From NCBI GenBank assembly GCA_010094045.1, contig ML986583.1:508737-572736 (forward strand): a stretch of 64,000 bases of DNA, read 5' to 3'. Position 1 is the first letter of the stretch. The number at the start of each line of letters is the position of its first letter. The notes under the pieces were generated by a model, which saw only the letters and a program-made list of their open reading frames with translations, made no database searches and was not told the DNA's origin. The position numbers were made by a program, and so were the translations under genes. Below, piece after piece: positions 10,882 through 22,545 of the stretch. The stretch comes from Lojkania enalia (lineage: Eukaryota > Ascomycota > Dothideomycetes > Pleosporales).

Positions 10882-12391
10882 GGTGGCCGAGGTGTGTATA
10901 AAGGAGTGGCGAAGGGATTTAGTACCAATAACGAACAATTCAAAGGACGGAACTGCCCGCAACGCTGAAAGCGACAGTAGATGGAGAGAACACAAGACAA
11001 CTGGGAAGGGGACAATTAGCGCCTTTTTATGTTCTTAGAGAAAAGATCATGTCTCTATGCTGCAGACGTCTCCAAAGAAAGATGTCAATGCGGAAGCGGA
11101 TCATGGCGCTTAAGCCCTGGCAAGCTCATTGCAACCTTCGATCTGGGGGCATGATTTCTTGGGCCATGGCTACCCGCACTGCAGGTGCAAAAGATGAGCA
11201 ATAAAGGCAGCCCAAATTGATTGAGAGTGTTGTGCTGCACAAGAGATGTGGGGGATAGCATTGTTCGGAGCGCTTCTGCGCCATCCTTGCTTCCTACTTT
11301 GAAACTACTCAGCTGTTCGACACATGCACAAGCAGGGATGTCCCCGGAAAGGTCGAAAGCCTCACAAACGGATATGACGCCAACGCAAGGAAACAATTCT
11401 CGTCTTCACCGACAACGGCTGCTAGGCAGTTGGACGAATAACAGCCGATGTAGTCCGAGTAGTCACTTTGTCAAACATAGAACGTGCCTTTTTGGATTGC
11501 GCCACAAGGAAAAAAAAAAAAAAAAAAAAACTTCTGAACCGGACCATCTGAAATGGGAATGAAATGTTCTACTTCTCTTACTTCGTTAGACGAAAGGGTA
11601 GGATCGTGGCTTATCGATCCGACCGAGAGTAAACCCGGAAATTTACCTTTTTACCTGGTTCATGGTCCGGACATCGCTGCATGCTTTGCTCTTTGCGATG
11701 GCAAAGGTAAGCAAGTCTCTGCATTGGGAAACCAGCAGCGGCTAGACGTCAATGGGAGCAGCATACGGGAAGCGATAGACGCGGTCGTTAGAGGGGTGCG
11801 CCACCAGTCCTGCATGTTGCACCAATCCCCACGCTAGGAAAATATCCCTATTCCCCGTGGGTTCGAGTTATCAAAGCTACGTGCAAATGACACGGACCCA
11901 AGATGTGATGCAGGTCGGACAGTAACGCAAGAGATCCGCGGGCAGAAACGGGACAAGGAAGAACTTGGGGTCATATGCACAAATGTATCTTGACCAAGAA
12001 ATGCATTTTCGCTGTAGCGTACATAAAAAAGAGAGCATACCTATGGACACGAATTTGAAAAGGAGTGAGACAGGACGCTAGCCATGTATGCCGCCCATCG
12101 ATGCCCTGCCGTAACCCCAAACCACGCGAACAGGCATCTGAAAGTAAGCCATGGTCGCTCCTTGTATTAGAACTCCGATATACCATACCTCGACAGTCGT
12201 AGCCAATCGATACATACAAATGATGCATGTTGGACAATTACCCCTTCGCAAGATCGCCCCCAGTCCTCAACAGGCATATTCTGGCCGTCCAGGGCGCTTG
12301 GAAGCCAGATGCCACCATGCTATCAAAGGAGAGAAGTTGTTGAATTATTAGTCTATGCAATTATGGTGGAAACGCCAGCGCCTTTAATCGA
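10882..12391. other. Intergenic between HLH gene and ECM33
   Basis: 1.5 kb with no convincing coding frame. It contains the promoter of the leftward HLH gene and the 3' region of ECM33. A poly-A run lies at 11510-11530. The longest frame (minus strand, 11085-11396) lacks any motif or splice support. Confidence 0.5.
11510..11530. repeat. Poly-A tract
   Basis: Twenty-one consecutive adenines on the + strand, intergenic. Confidence 0.9.
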
Positions 12392-13702
12392 TCACAACAA
12401 AAAAGCCGCAGCCAAACCAGCCAGACCAAATGAAGTGAGGTCAATATTGAGGGCTGAGGCGGCACCCGTCGGGTTAGATCCCCCTCCGGCCGTGGGTGTT
12501 GGCGTTGTACCTTCACCACCGGGGTTGACAACCTGACCCTTGCAAGTGAACTTTCCTTGGATCCGCTTCTTGTCCTTGAGCGGCTGGAAGAAGTTGTCGC
12601 AAGTCTCCTGAATATCGCCGGTCGACTGTAGGTTAAAGGTGCCCTTCACGTCGTTAAGGGCAGGTGTATCGACCCTGATAGTACATTAGATGTGCTAGGC
12701 TTCGGGAGCAGGAAATTTACTTACACAGAAATGTTGCCGTTGAAGTCCATGGAGCTGCCAACTGACTTGAGCTTGGGGAGGCTGATCTCATGAAGCTTGG
12801 TGTTGTTGGCAATCTCTAAGTTCGCTCCAACTTCGGTCAGCTCCGGGAAGGAAATGTTTGTCAACTCTACGTTAGAGACCAGGGAAAGAGCACCACCAAT
12901 TTCTGTGAGGTTGGGAGCGGCAAAGCTGGTCAGTCCGTTGTTGCCAAACAAGCCCATCGAGCTGTTAAGACTCTCGAGAGCAGGTACTTCGACCTTGGAG
13001 CAGTTTCTATAGGTCATGTTGAACGCAACAGTGAGCTGGGGAAAAGAAACCTCGAGATCCGGATTGTTACCGCTGATTGTTAGCTGAGTGTCGATCTTGC
13101 TCAAATCCATGTCGATCTGGGATATGTAAGGGTTATTTAGGATGTTCATCTGTTGGACAGTCTCCAATTCAATTGAGTCGAGATTTTGGATCTGGGTGTT
13201 CTCGATATGGATTGTCTCGGCCGTATTGATTGGTCCGAAAGTCGGGTTCTGGAGAACTGGCAGAGCGATCAAGCTGAGGACCTTCAAATCAGTGAGCTTT
13301 GGGAAGCTCAAACCGCTGAGTTTTGAAACGGAGTTCAGTTCCAGGGTACCCGAAATCGACTCTAGATCTGGTGCACCGAGTGACACGAGCTCTGAGGCGT
13401 TGTTAACGACAAGATTGCCATCGATGTTCGTAAGGCCGGCGAGACTGATGTCGCCTGATGTCCCAGTTTCAATAGCGATGCTGCCCGAGAAGGTCCTCGT
13501 GCAGGTTGCGAGCTGGGTCGCGTCACCAGAGTTCTGGATGGTGGTGGTTCCGGAAACGGTGCATGCAGCTGTGAAAGACGAGTCAGTATGAGCAGAAGTA
13601 AAAATACTGCCAAGACAGTATCAACTGAAGGGGAGAGGGCGTACCGAAAGCGGTGCCAGCCATGGCCAGAGCCGGCAAGGCGAGTCTCGTGAGAGCAGAC
13701 AT
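12392..13702 (-). CDS. ECM33: GPI-anchored cell wall organisation protein Ecm33
   Basis: Exons 13645-13702, 12725-13568 and 12392-12674 encode 394 residues. The start MSALTRLALPALAMAGTAFA is a secretion signal whose last codon is interrupted by the first intron; the mature protein then begins ACTVSGTTTIQNSGDA. The body consists of Leu-rich receptor-L-like repeats (units such as GALSLVSNVELTNISFPEL, with LEIANNTKLHEISLPKL following) and several N-glycosylation sequons. The C-terminus has a Cys-containing segment, a Thr/Pro/Gly-rich linker, and a hydrophobic tail (LAGLAAAFLL) preceded by small residues, which is a GPI-attachment signal. Ecm33 is needed for cell wall integrity and apical growth in yeasts and Aspergillus. 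Length agrees with the family (about 390-430). Confidence 0.95.
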
Positions 13703-16700
13703 GGTCGCGTACGTTGAAGACGGTTTCCGAACTATAGCGGGAGGGTCAGCGGTGAGGTGCGGTGGCAATTGGCGCCGAGGACGGTTGTGACGGACCTGGG
13801 GGATATTAAGACTGCTCACGACGTCGGGCGAGATAAGTGGATGGACGAAAGATGCTGGGTGAGCGAATGTCGGGAAAGAGAAAAAGCGAAGGAAGAAATA
13901 GGGCCCACGAGCCAAACAACGCCGAGGTGGGAAGGCGAGGCTGCGTAGGAACGAAGTCGTGTGTGGTTTGAGAAAGAGAGGGAGGGAGAGGGAAGGGAAA
14001 AGCACGGAAGAGGCAGAAAAAGGAGGAGGCACTTGAGCCAGCAACCCCTGCCGCCAACAAAACGCTAGCACGGGAAAGGCAAGCGCGCACGGCCACACAG
14101 AGCGCGCCCACACTGGAATTGGGCACTACTGATACGGGCGGGCCAGTCACCACATGCCTACCACTCCCCCTTCACGCCATCGCCATTGCCATCGCCATCG
14201 CCTCTGCAGCCCGCCCGAGGGGTGGACCGCTCTCATTATTGATTAGTGCGCGCTCTGCCGCCGCTTGCCATTCCTCCGGCTGCCGCTGCTTGCTGTCTTC
14301 GAAGGATCGTTGTTTGCCACATACCGGCCACTGTACAGCATGATTGAATGCCGGCGTAGGTTGGTTGGCGCACGGGGGCCCGTCCGCAGGCCGCCTTCAA
14401 GCTCCAGCGTGTTTCTGAGCCACTGCTGGGGCTGTCTCTCTGTCCAGCGGTAGCAATGGAGTCCAGTGTCCCAGACCCGGATGGCCCCGTCGGGCGGCTG
14501 TGGCAGACTCTGTGAGACGATTCGCGTCTGCGCGCAACGCCCGTAGCGCTCCAGCGCAGATACTTGTCAGAACCTTAGTAGGAACCTTGGTAGAAAGCTT
14601 GCTGGCACCCCGTCAAACTTGTCAAGTGCTGGGCCTTTTCCGGCATTTTGCTCCAGGCGGCCGAATCATAGTCGCCATGCGCGCAAAGAGGTCTCTTCTA
14701 AGAAGCCTATCGCTAAAAGACAGCGTCCACGAGAGGTCCTGCCTAGTCTCCGCCGTCCTCATCTCGGCTGAATCGCCCTTCGACGTCTTCTTTCTCCACT
14801 ATGTGGTCGGTTGGCGCTCGATTTGGCGTTCGCCAGCAAGCCACATGCTGCTTCCGCCAAACGGCTGGCTCATTTCCGCCGCCGCCGTGCTCATTCCGCG
14901 GCCTGTCCAGTCGCTCATTATTTGCTCTTATCGCGCCGCCTTTTCCCTCTTCAGCACCTCGACGAGCGGGCGTAACGTGAGATTTCACGCTCGTGGACGG
15001 CTCTGGAGACCTCGAGAGCGTCGGACACTGGCAACGGCGCGACAACCGGCGGGACACCCGTGCAACGTCGCGCGAACGCTCCGGAGTCTCAGAAACTGGA
15101 ATAATAGGGCCATCAGTGCCGCGCAATCGCCTCCGCACACGCGCTTCCGACAGGCGTCGCAAGCAGCATACCATGTCAAATTGGATGGCTAGCGGTTGAT
15201 ATACCACTTTGTCTAGGCTGCGCCGCCCCAGTGCACGCTGAGATTTGCACGACTTGAAATGCTCTGCAGATCTGCCCCAGCAAGCCGGTCCATTGCTCCT
15301 TTGGGTTAGGCCGGCATGCACGATTATTGGCGCTGGCCAGCCTAGGGGCTCTCGTCTGCTCCACTCCTTTTTGTTTGCATGACGAGATCACCATAGTTCT
15401 TAAATAAAAAAGGCCTACGAATCCTCCTTTTCCGCATCCTGCTGCGTTTTCTTAGGATCGGCAAGGCATGAGCGAAGGCGCAATTTAAAGCTGCCATCTA
15501 AGGCAGTTAGCGCTCCTTGCGGAAGGACCATAGTCTTCTATCAATTTCCTTGCTAAACAGCCTGGTACTTCAAGATTTGAGGACAAGCAAATCACGAAAA
15601 TCTCCGTGGCCAAGGATTTTGTTTGAAACATTCAAATCTCAATTCCGTCCACCACTTGTCAGTTTCACATCACCCACTTCTGCTAGATATCTCGAGTGTC
15701 GGCCATATTGTCACTGCTATGCCTCCATTGCTGTTCTTTCTCAGTCTCTCATATGAATGCCTAGAGGATTGATGCCAACGGTGTCAAACCTTCCAGTGCT
15801 CTTAGTAAGGCCCTCATGCTAAACCTGGGCTACGCTTGTTTCAGAATTTTGTGGCACCTGTCTGCCTCAGCCGTCATCACATTTACCAATTACGCAACTT
15901 AAGCATATGCGGTCTTAGCATTGCTTTTCGCTTCTAAGACTGCATTATGTTGGGGTACATTGCGCTGGCGTCCATGTTAATCGCAAAACATGCAAGCTTC
16001 CGTAACATTCGATAGCAAACTTCGGCTCTTCAGTGTTTAATTTCTCCCTCACAGGTTCTGCGTCCCAGAGAATGATACCGCAGGGCGCATGAACGGATGC
16101 ACAACAGTATATTCGCAATCCAGTTGTTTCTTGCGTTGTTCTAAAGTGCATATATATCCGCCGCGTGAAGTGTTGCTTCCTACATGTCACCTCTATATTT
16201 GTTCGACCTCATCGATTCAGGCTCTTTCTTACCGCCGGCTACCTGCATTCTTACCCACATGGGACTAAATCTCCTGCGGAGGCCATTATATGCTACACGA
16301 CAGAGCCCCCATCGCCAAATCTGTTCTCACATAGCTCGATCCACGGTTCGGGCCCCTGCCATCTGCCGCTGACATTCACTGAACCAATAGCATACCTAGT
16401 CCCGCGCTCTCAACCCAGGTTTCTCTCGTTACTTACAGCATTGGGATCGGTTGGCTTACGACACTCACGTGATCGATCGTCGTCGGGGAGTTTTGCGAGG
16501 GATAGAGTAGGCAGGCTGGTGTACCAATTCTTTTGTCTACAGATGGGCAGTGTAAAAACACAACGGAACCTAGTCTTCTTTCTCAACGGGGTACATCCGG
16601 GCCCGTTTCACAATCACTCTTAAGCACTGCTCCCTCCCTCGCTTGAAGGGTATCCTGTGGGGGTTCCGCGGGAACGGGTCGTTTTCACTGAGCATCCGTG

Positions 16701-17219
16701 TTCGAGTCTAAGTCTAGCACACTTGCGCTAGCGTTATCATGCTGTGGCTCTTCTCAGCAGCAGTCAATTGATGCTATTACCTATCAGCGATATCTTTAAT
16801 TTTTAGGGTATGCATGAGGCGTCCACATGACCGTTGAGCTCGATCACCCTCCTCGGTTTGGTGTAACAATTGTAGTTATCGCCAAGAGAGCGTCTAGGAC
16901 ATTGTAAGGCTGAAATAAATTCTGATCAACGAGACTAATCCATAGCAAGTGACCGGTCGACATCGCCGTCTTCTGTAAAGATGCAGGCATAGCAAGGCTC
17001 TCCCAGCCCCGAAATTTCCTGTAGTGGAGTTTCGTCAACCTTTGATGCACATGGATACCTCACGCTCTGCATTAGGGCTTGGAGAGAGACGGAGAAGCGA
17101 GGAATGTATGTGGGTAACCAGCACGCATGTTAGATTTTGGACTGAAAAATGGGCCTAGGTAGTAGCTACATGCTCGAAATATACTGCAACCCTCTTATAC
17201 CCAAACACCTCAACCGACA
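13703..17219. other. Long gene-poor region upstream of ECM33
   Basis: 3.5 kb without a supportable gene. The ECM33-proximal part (about 13.7-15.4 kb) is GC-rich with many long but motif-free frames on both strands, consistent with a large promoter and leader region; a GCCATC-type hexamer repeat lies near 14171-14198. Composition then shifts to AT-richer sequence up to the 3' end of the DNA glycosylase gene. A TCACGTGA palindrome is at 16465-16472. Confidence 0.5.
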
Positions 17220-18961
17220 TCATTCACTCTGCATGACCGAAATATCGACATCAGAGATACGCCACATGTACCACATAAACAGCGAGCTGTGTGCTGGTTA
17301 TTAGCATTGCCGGATTGGGGAGATGGGGAGAAAAGGCGCAAGCACGTACCGATACGGTGAGAACTTGGCTGCAATGTCCAGCATCTCTTTCTCAGACATG
17401 TACTTCCATTTGCCACCTTTGGCTTTCAACTTCGACACGTCTTTCCCCGTGTACACAGCCATGCCTCGTCTGTGAAAGGGTTAGCACCTTCGCGGAATGC
17501 ACGAATCGACCCGCATTATGCCACAACCGACCGTGCCTTTCTTCAACCCAACGCATGCCCCATGGGATTTCTCCTTCACTTCCGACGACCCCCGACCAAT
17601 GCGTTCGCAAAGCAAGGCTTTCGGAATAAAAGAAAGCGCATTAAACACAGGAAAATCCAGCATAAGAGAACTCGTGAAACTTACTGTACGCCCAAATCCC
17701 CCGTGCTAAAGACATCCATCCTCTTGAGGCCGAAACAGGCAAACATCTCGACGCTCCACCGGCCGAGGCCCCGCACTGCTACCAACTTCTCTATCAAATC
17801 TTCATCGCTCGCACTGATCAACATCTGCGCGCTAAGCTCGCCCTCGGCAAACTTTGTAGCTAGGCCGTGGATGTATTCGGCTTTGCGCTGAGAGAGACCT
17901 GCGGGTCGGAGATCGGGGATGTCGAGCGTGATAACTTGGGATGGAGAGGGAAAAGATGGGTGGGTGGAGGGGAAGAGGGATGTGAATTTTGCGCGGATGC
18001 TGGCTGCAGCTTGTCCTGAGACCTAAAGTCCATGTTTGTTAGCTGAACGTCCATATCATTGCTAAGGTGGCATTCGTTCAATTTTACGATTTTAGTAGTC
18101 CTTTTGGTCTTCCTTTTGATTGGGTTTACTGATATTTCGACGGCCCATGTAGCGGTCGACAGTCAAGAGCGAAACGACGATCGATACGTAGCCATGGGAG
18201 AATTTCGTGGCACTCACTTGCTGTCCGATAATCCCACTCGCTAGTGCCGTAAATGGATCCACCACCTCTCTCAATCCCTCAGGGCTAAACATCTTACAAT
18301 GATGACTCTCAATCAAAGGTCTCAGCTTTGGATCCACTTTACACAGATACTCGCACGCGTCTTCCAGCAATGTATCCGTGGTGGAAGTAGGCGGGTGTAG
18401 TCTCGCGCCAACATCTGGCGGCACGACTTCTTTGGCTTTCTTCTTTTTGGCTGGGGTTTCGGGTTCGGTGATGGCTTCTTGCGAGGCGGAGGGTTTGGCA
18501 GGAGAGGATGAGTAGGCGACGACTCGGGAGCCGCCAGGCGTGGAGAGCGGCGCGTTTGTGGCATGCGGTTCAGCGGGTCGGCAGCTCTTGTCCGGACTGC
18601 TCTCTGGTGGGTTTAGAACCGCTGTAGAAGCTACGAGACCTACACCAGAAGGGGTGGGTGTAAATGGTGGTGGCTCCGATGGCGTAGTGGGAACAGCTTT
18701 TCTCCGCTTGTTCAATGGGGTTTGGGGGGTTTCGGGGATAGTGAATTGGGCGTCCGATGCTTTGGTAGTGCTGGTCGTTGTGGATACATCATCGCCGTTC
18801 TGGGCTGACGCTGCAGATGTCCTGCTCTTACGCTTCTTAGTGTATATCGATGCTTCGGACCCTTTCCTCAATTTTCCCTTCGCAATGCCATTTGGAATTT
18901 GAGATTTAAGGGTAGCAGAGCGGCTGCTCGTTGAAATGCGGGCTGACCGTCTCAGGGACAT
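17220..18961 (-). CDS. MAG1: DNA-3-methyladenine glycosylase (Mag1/AlkA type, HhH-GPD)
   Basis: Exons 18218-18961, 17685-18022, 17350-17469 and 17220-17286 yield 422 residues. The joins give IIGQQ-VSGQAAASIRAKF, GDLGVQ-RGMAVYTGKDV and FSPYR-SLFMWYMWRISD, matching the family without gaps. The helix-hairpin-helix (VRGLGRWSVEMF) is followed by VFSTGDLGV, in which the aspartate (about residue 357) is the catalytic residue. The enzyme removes alkylated purines such as 3-methyladenine in base excision repair. The first ~170 residues are a basic, Ser/Pro-rich tail with KKRK-type clusters, probably nuclear targeting. The 195-nt first intron is longer than most here. An upstream in-frame ATG at 18994 is an alternative start. 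Confidence 0.94.
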
Positions 18962-19563
18962 GATGAATTGTGGATGTGATTGGACAGCTAGCACGACAGG
19001 TAGCTATCAAGTGATTAATAAAATCGAACACAATTGTGTGATTGACGTACTGTAAAGTTTCTAGAACTCGGAATTGGTTTAAATCTGGCAGTGCAAAGGG
19101 ACATAGAGATGGGTTGCGAATGACGTTGAGAACGCGATCAGCTGGAAAGTCGGTAGGCGCGCTGACGCCTGAGCACATGACTACGCGCTGACAAATTCTA
19201 TTGCAGGCCAACAGCCCATAAGCCAATTAAGTATTCCAACCCTGCCTTGGTTTCAGAGTCCATAATCTAATTAATACGAACGCTAATGGCAAAACACGTA
19301 ATATGGCATATAATCATAATCATAACAATCATCAATTTTTTTTTTGTACAAAGAGATGTCGTCCTCCTAGATGCAGGTATTACCTTCTGCAATGAGACCC
19401 AATGTAGGTAGACAGTCTATCCATGAACAATTATCGAAGATCCATACCATAAAAGACAGTAAAGAAAGAAAGAAAAGGCGCCAAGAGATTTTCCAGAAAC
19501 GCTTGTAAGGACAGTCCACTGGAGTAAATGAGAAAATCAAAGCATCGCTCGGCCCTTTTGGCG
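18962..19563. other. Intergenic, MAG1 promoter and ASN1 3' region
   Basis: Two minus-strand genes in tandem. The stretch must hold the glycosylase promoter and the trailer of the asparagine synthetase gene. A T9 run occurs near 19337. No gene seen. Confidence 0.5.
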
Positions 19564-21728
19564 TCATTTCTTCTCGTCATACTTTTGGTTGTGGATGGAT
19601 ATAGCGCTACACGGGTATCAATTTCAAGGCAATACCAAAAAATGAAGGGGGAAACGTACCGTCCACTAGGATCTGTCTGCTTACTCCAGGTTGGCGTCCA
19701 GCGCATAACAGTCGATGCACAATAGGATGGGAAGTGTTCGTCAAACATACACCGATACCAGTACGCCTCCTTGGAGTCTGGGGTATCGTTGCCCCATTCT
19801 GGCTTCGGATTCTTCATCATCTCGTCAGTGACATGTAGTTCGGCGTTATCCTTGAGCGCGTCGATCCACCCGTATCCTACACCATCTGAAAATTGCTCCT
19901 TCTGTCTCCAGAGGATCTTGTCGGGAAGGTAAGGCTTGGTGTCTGGCTCGTCTGAAGTGTCGAATGCTTTGCGGAGAATATACTTCTCGATGCGGTCTTT
20001 CGTAATCATCTTCTCAGAGGGGTCAATATTCATAGCAACATTAAGGAAAGCCCTATCCAAGAAAGGCACGCGTGCCTCGACTCCCCATGCGGAGGTGGAT
20101 TTGTTCGCGCGCAAGCAATCAGCGAGGTGCAGGTTCTGGACTCGACGAATCGTCTCTTGATGGAAAGCTGCCTTATTCGGAGCGGCGTGGAAATACAGGT
20201 AGCCACCAAAGATTTCGTCACTCCCCTCCCCTGAGAGCACCATCTTGATTCCTAGGGCCTTGATCTTTCGACTGAGAAGGAACATGGGAGTGGATGCGCG
20301 GATAGTCGTAACATCGTATGACTCAAGGTGAAATATGACGTCAGAAAGTGCATTCAAGCCATCCTCAATTGTAAAGGTAAACGTGTGGTGCTTCGTACCC
20401 AGGAAGTTAGCAACTTCTTGCGCAGCAAGGGCATCCGGTGCACCTGGCAGGCCGATTGAAAATGAGTTGAGCTGGGGAAGAATTTGGACGGTAGCTAGCT
20501 CGTTAGAGTCGTCGATACCGACGAGATGTCCTGAAGCATGTCCATCGGGCTCGTATCCGTTGACACCATTGGCACCGTTAGCCTGGGCCCGTCTCTTCGC
20601 TAGCTCGTTCATTCGGAGGGTTTCACGCTGGGCAATCGAGGCTACCAAACTCGAATCGAGACCTCCCGAGAGCAATACACCATATGGCACTTCAGCCATC
20701 AACCGTTTTCGTACTGAGTTCTCAAGTGTTGACCTGAGTGCCTTGTAATCTACTGGGGTTGCAGGAATGTTGGTGGGCTCAACAAGCCACTTAGGATCGA
20801 AGTATCGCGTCAGCTTATCCGTCTTCGAGTCGTAGACGTGGCCTGGAGGGAACGAGATGATGTTGTCGCACACCGGGTGAAGGCATTTGAGCTCGGAGGC
20901 AAAATATACGGCACTAGGCGTTGTGCTCGACCTTCCCATGTAGAAGCTGGTGATTCCGATGGGGTCGCGCGCGGCAATGACTCTGTCCTGCTTTTTGTCG
21001 TGCAGAACCCAGGAGAACATGCCATCCAAGTGTCGAGGCGTATCCAAATCATGTTCCAGGTACTAAGAGTATCAGCGCATGCAAATTGACCCCTCCATTG
21101 TCCCGATTCTTACCAGCGGGATAATGACCTCGCAGTCGGAATGTGTCTTAAAATTGTACGGGGTTTTCAGGCTCTTGCGAAGGATACGGTGGTTGTAAAT
21201 CTCGCCATTAACGGCCAGAGAAACTGTCTGATCATCATTGACAAGCGGCTGCGCACCGGAGTCTGCTCAGCATAAGCATATGTTGCCAACTGTCGCGTGA
21301 CTGCATACCGACACCAACAATACTTAATCGTTCGTGTACAAGGACTGCGCGGGGTCAACGATGTGGTCTGCTGTCTGAGCACTCCCTAGCCACTCACTGG
21401 TGTTGTTCGCGATCCAATTGCCACCTGCGTTATCTCAGTTATCATGTCCCCGGCGCATAATGGATACGGTGGTGCTCACTCCAATCTGGGCCCCGATGTC
21501 GGACGCTGTTGCGGTGAGTCAGTGGGCATTAGAGGCAAAGTATCCAAGTAATACTCACGCCTTGCCCATCTTCAGGGCCGTCGGTTTGAATTTCTGCACA
21601 TTAGGATGACTTTGGACGCGTTAGTCACCTAGCAATACAATGTGCGAGGGGTAAGTGGAGGGGACAACTAAGGCCAGCGAGAGAAAAAAGATAGGTGCAT
21701 ACCAGTGGCAAGCAAAGATGCCGCACAT
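19564..21728 (-). CDS. ASN1: Asparagine synthetase, glutamine-hydrolysing (AsnB type)
   Basis: Eight exons (21703-21728, 21559-21609, 21480-21505, 21398-21424, 21309-21344, 21114-21262, 19660-21062, 19564-19606) give 586 residues. Splicing restores the start [18 protein letters not shown], in which Cys2 is the N-terminal nucleophile of the glutaminase domain, followed by [22 protein letters not shown] and [10 protein letters not shown]. The synthetase domain has the PP-loop SGGLDSS, the conserved [15 protein letters not shown] and EARVPFLD. The C-terminus ends [18 protein letters not shown]. It converts aspartate, glutamine and ATP to asparagine in the cytosol. A short Ala/Asn/Gly-rich insert follows the PP-loop helix (near [13 protein letters not shown]). 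TGAGTCA sites upstream and in intron 2 suggest cross-pathway (Gcn4/CpcA) control. The first five exons are only 26-51 nt each. Confidence 0.96.
21515..21521. promoter_or_regulatory. Gcn4/CpcA-type site TGAGTCA inside ASN1 intron 2
   Basis: The palindromic heptamer TGAGTCA lies within the second intron of the asparagine synthetase gene. It matches the binding consensus of Gcn4/Cpc1 bZIP factors, which respond to amino acid starvation. Binding itself is inferred. Confidence 0.45.
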
Positions 21729-22545
21729 CTTGACGGACTGTCCGGAAGCGAGAATGGGAAGCGTGAGGAGGCAGTCGGAGGGGGGCTCTAGTGGTTTAAG
21801 TAGTGGGCGTATTCGAGCCTGAGAAATTGTGTTTGACAAGCAATTGAGTCAACCCGCGCGTCCTCGGCGAGTTCGGTGCCCCACGTTAGGCCAAAGTGAT
21901 AGAGAGCCGGCGTTAGCCATAATCCCTGTGACCATCACAGACCTCCATCCAAGCGCTCACGCTGCAAAACGAACGCAATTGTGAGGCAGCAGGCAAGACA
22001 ATGTGGGATGGAAACAGTTCGTGAGGGGCATAGGGCTACGACATGCATTTCTCCAATAAAATTCCCGCAACCCGGTTCCCCCACACTGCAACATGCGAGC
22101 TTCTCTATTGGGTTGCCCCCAGCCAGGTCCCCCGTGATCATGACCGCATGCACCTTTCGGCGCCAACAGCCCCCGGATTGAACAAATGGCATTGTGTGAA
22201 CTGTTGATACAAGGTCGCGCCTGTGCTAAACATGCTAAATTCCGCAAACCTCCATCTTCTCCAAAACCCTTACTGAACCAAGAGGCATAAGCCAATGGGG
22301 ACACTTGGAAACTCCGTATGGCCCGCCAGCTCCATGGGGCAATTAATCACGCAAGTAGGAAAAGGAAAAAGGAATTAACCTTCGACCACGCCTTCCATTT
22401 CCGATCGAGATGCTTTCACGCTCGTCAGGTCCGAATCATCATCTGACACCCCACACCCCTCCTTCTGCTGAAAATCTGGGGCCGCCGTTGGCGCACGGCA
22501 TCGTCCTTGGCAGGTGCAAAAGGGAATCGAAATGCGGGGGAAGGA
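21729..22545. other. ASN1 upstream region and SCS2 3' region
   Basis: 817 nt between tandem minus-strand genes. The left part carries the ASN1 promoter, with the TGAGTCA element; the right part is the trailer of the VAP gene. Short frames on both strands show no motif. Confidence 0.5.
21845..21851. promoter_or_regulatory. Gcn4/CpcA-type site TGAGTCA in ASN1 promoter
   Basis: TGAGTCA sits about 117 nt upstream of the ASN1 start codon. Gcn4/Cpc1/CpcA activates amino acid biosynthetic genes, including asparagine synthetase, through this element, so position and target agree. Confidence 0.6.

Noticed and set aside
11863..11875. GGGTTCGAGTTATC, a B-box-like tRNA promoter sequence
   Set aside because: The T-arm cannot be completed and no A-box or cloverleaf could be drawn around it.
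14500..15192. 230-codon + strand frame and overlapping minus-strand frames upstream of ECM33
   Set aside because: Arg/Ser/Ala-biased composition, several equally long frames on both strands and no motif; typical of GC-rich non-coding DNA.
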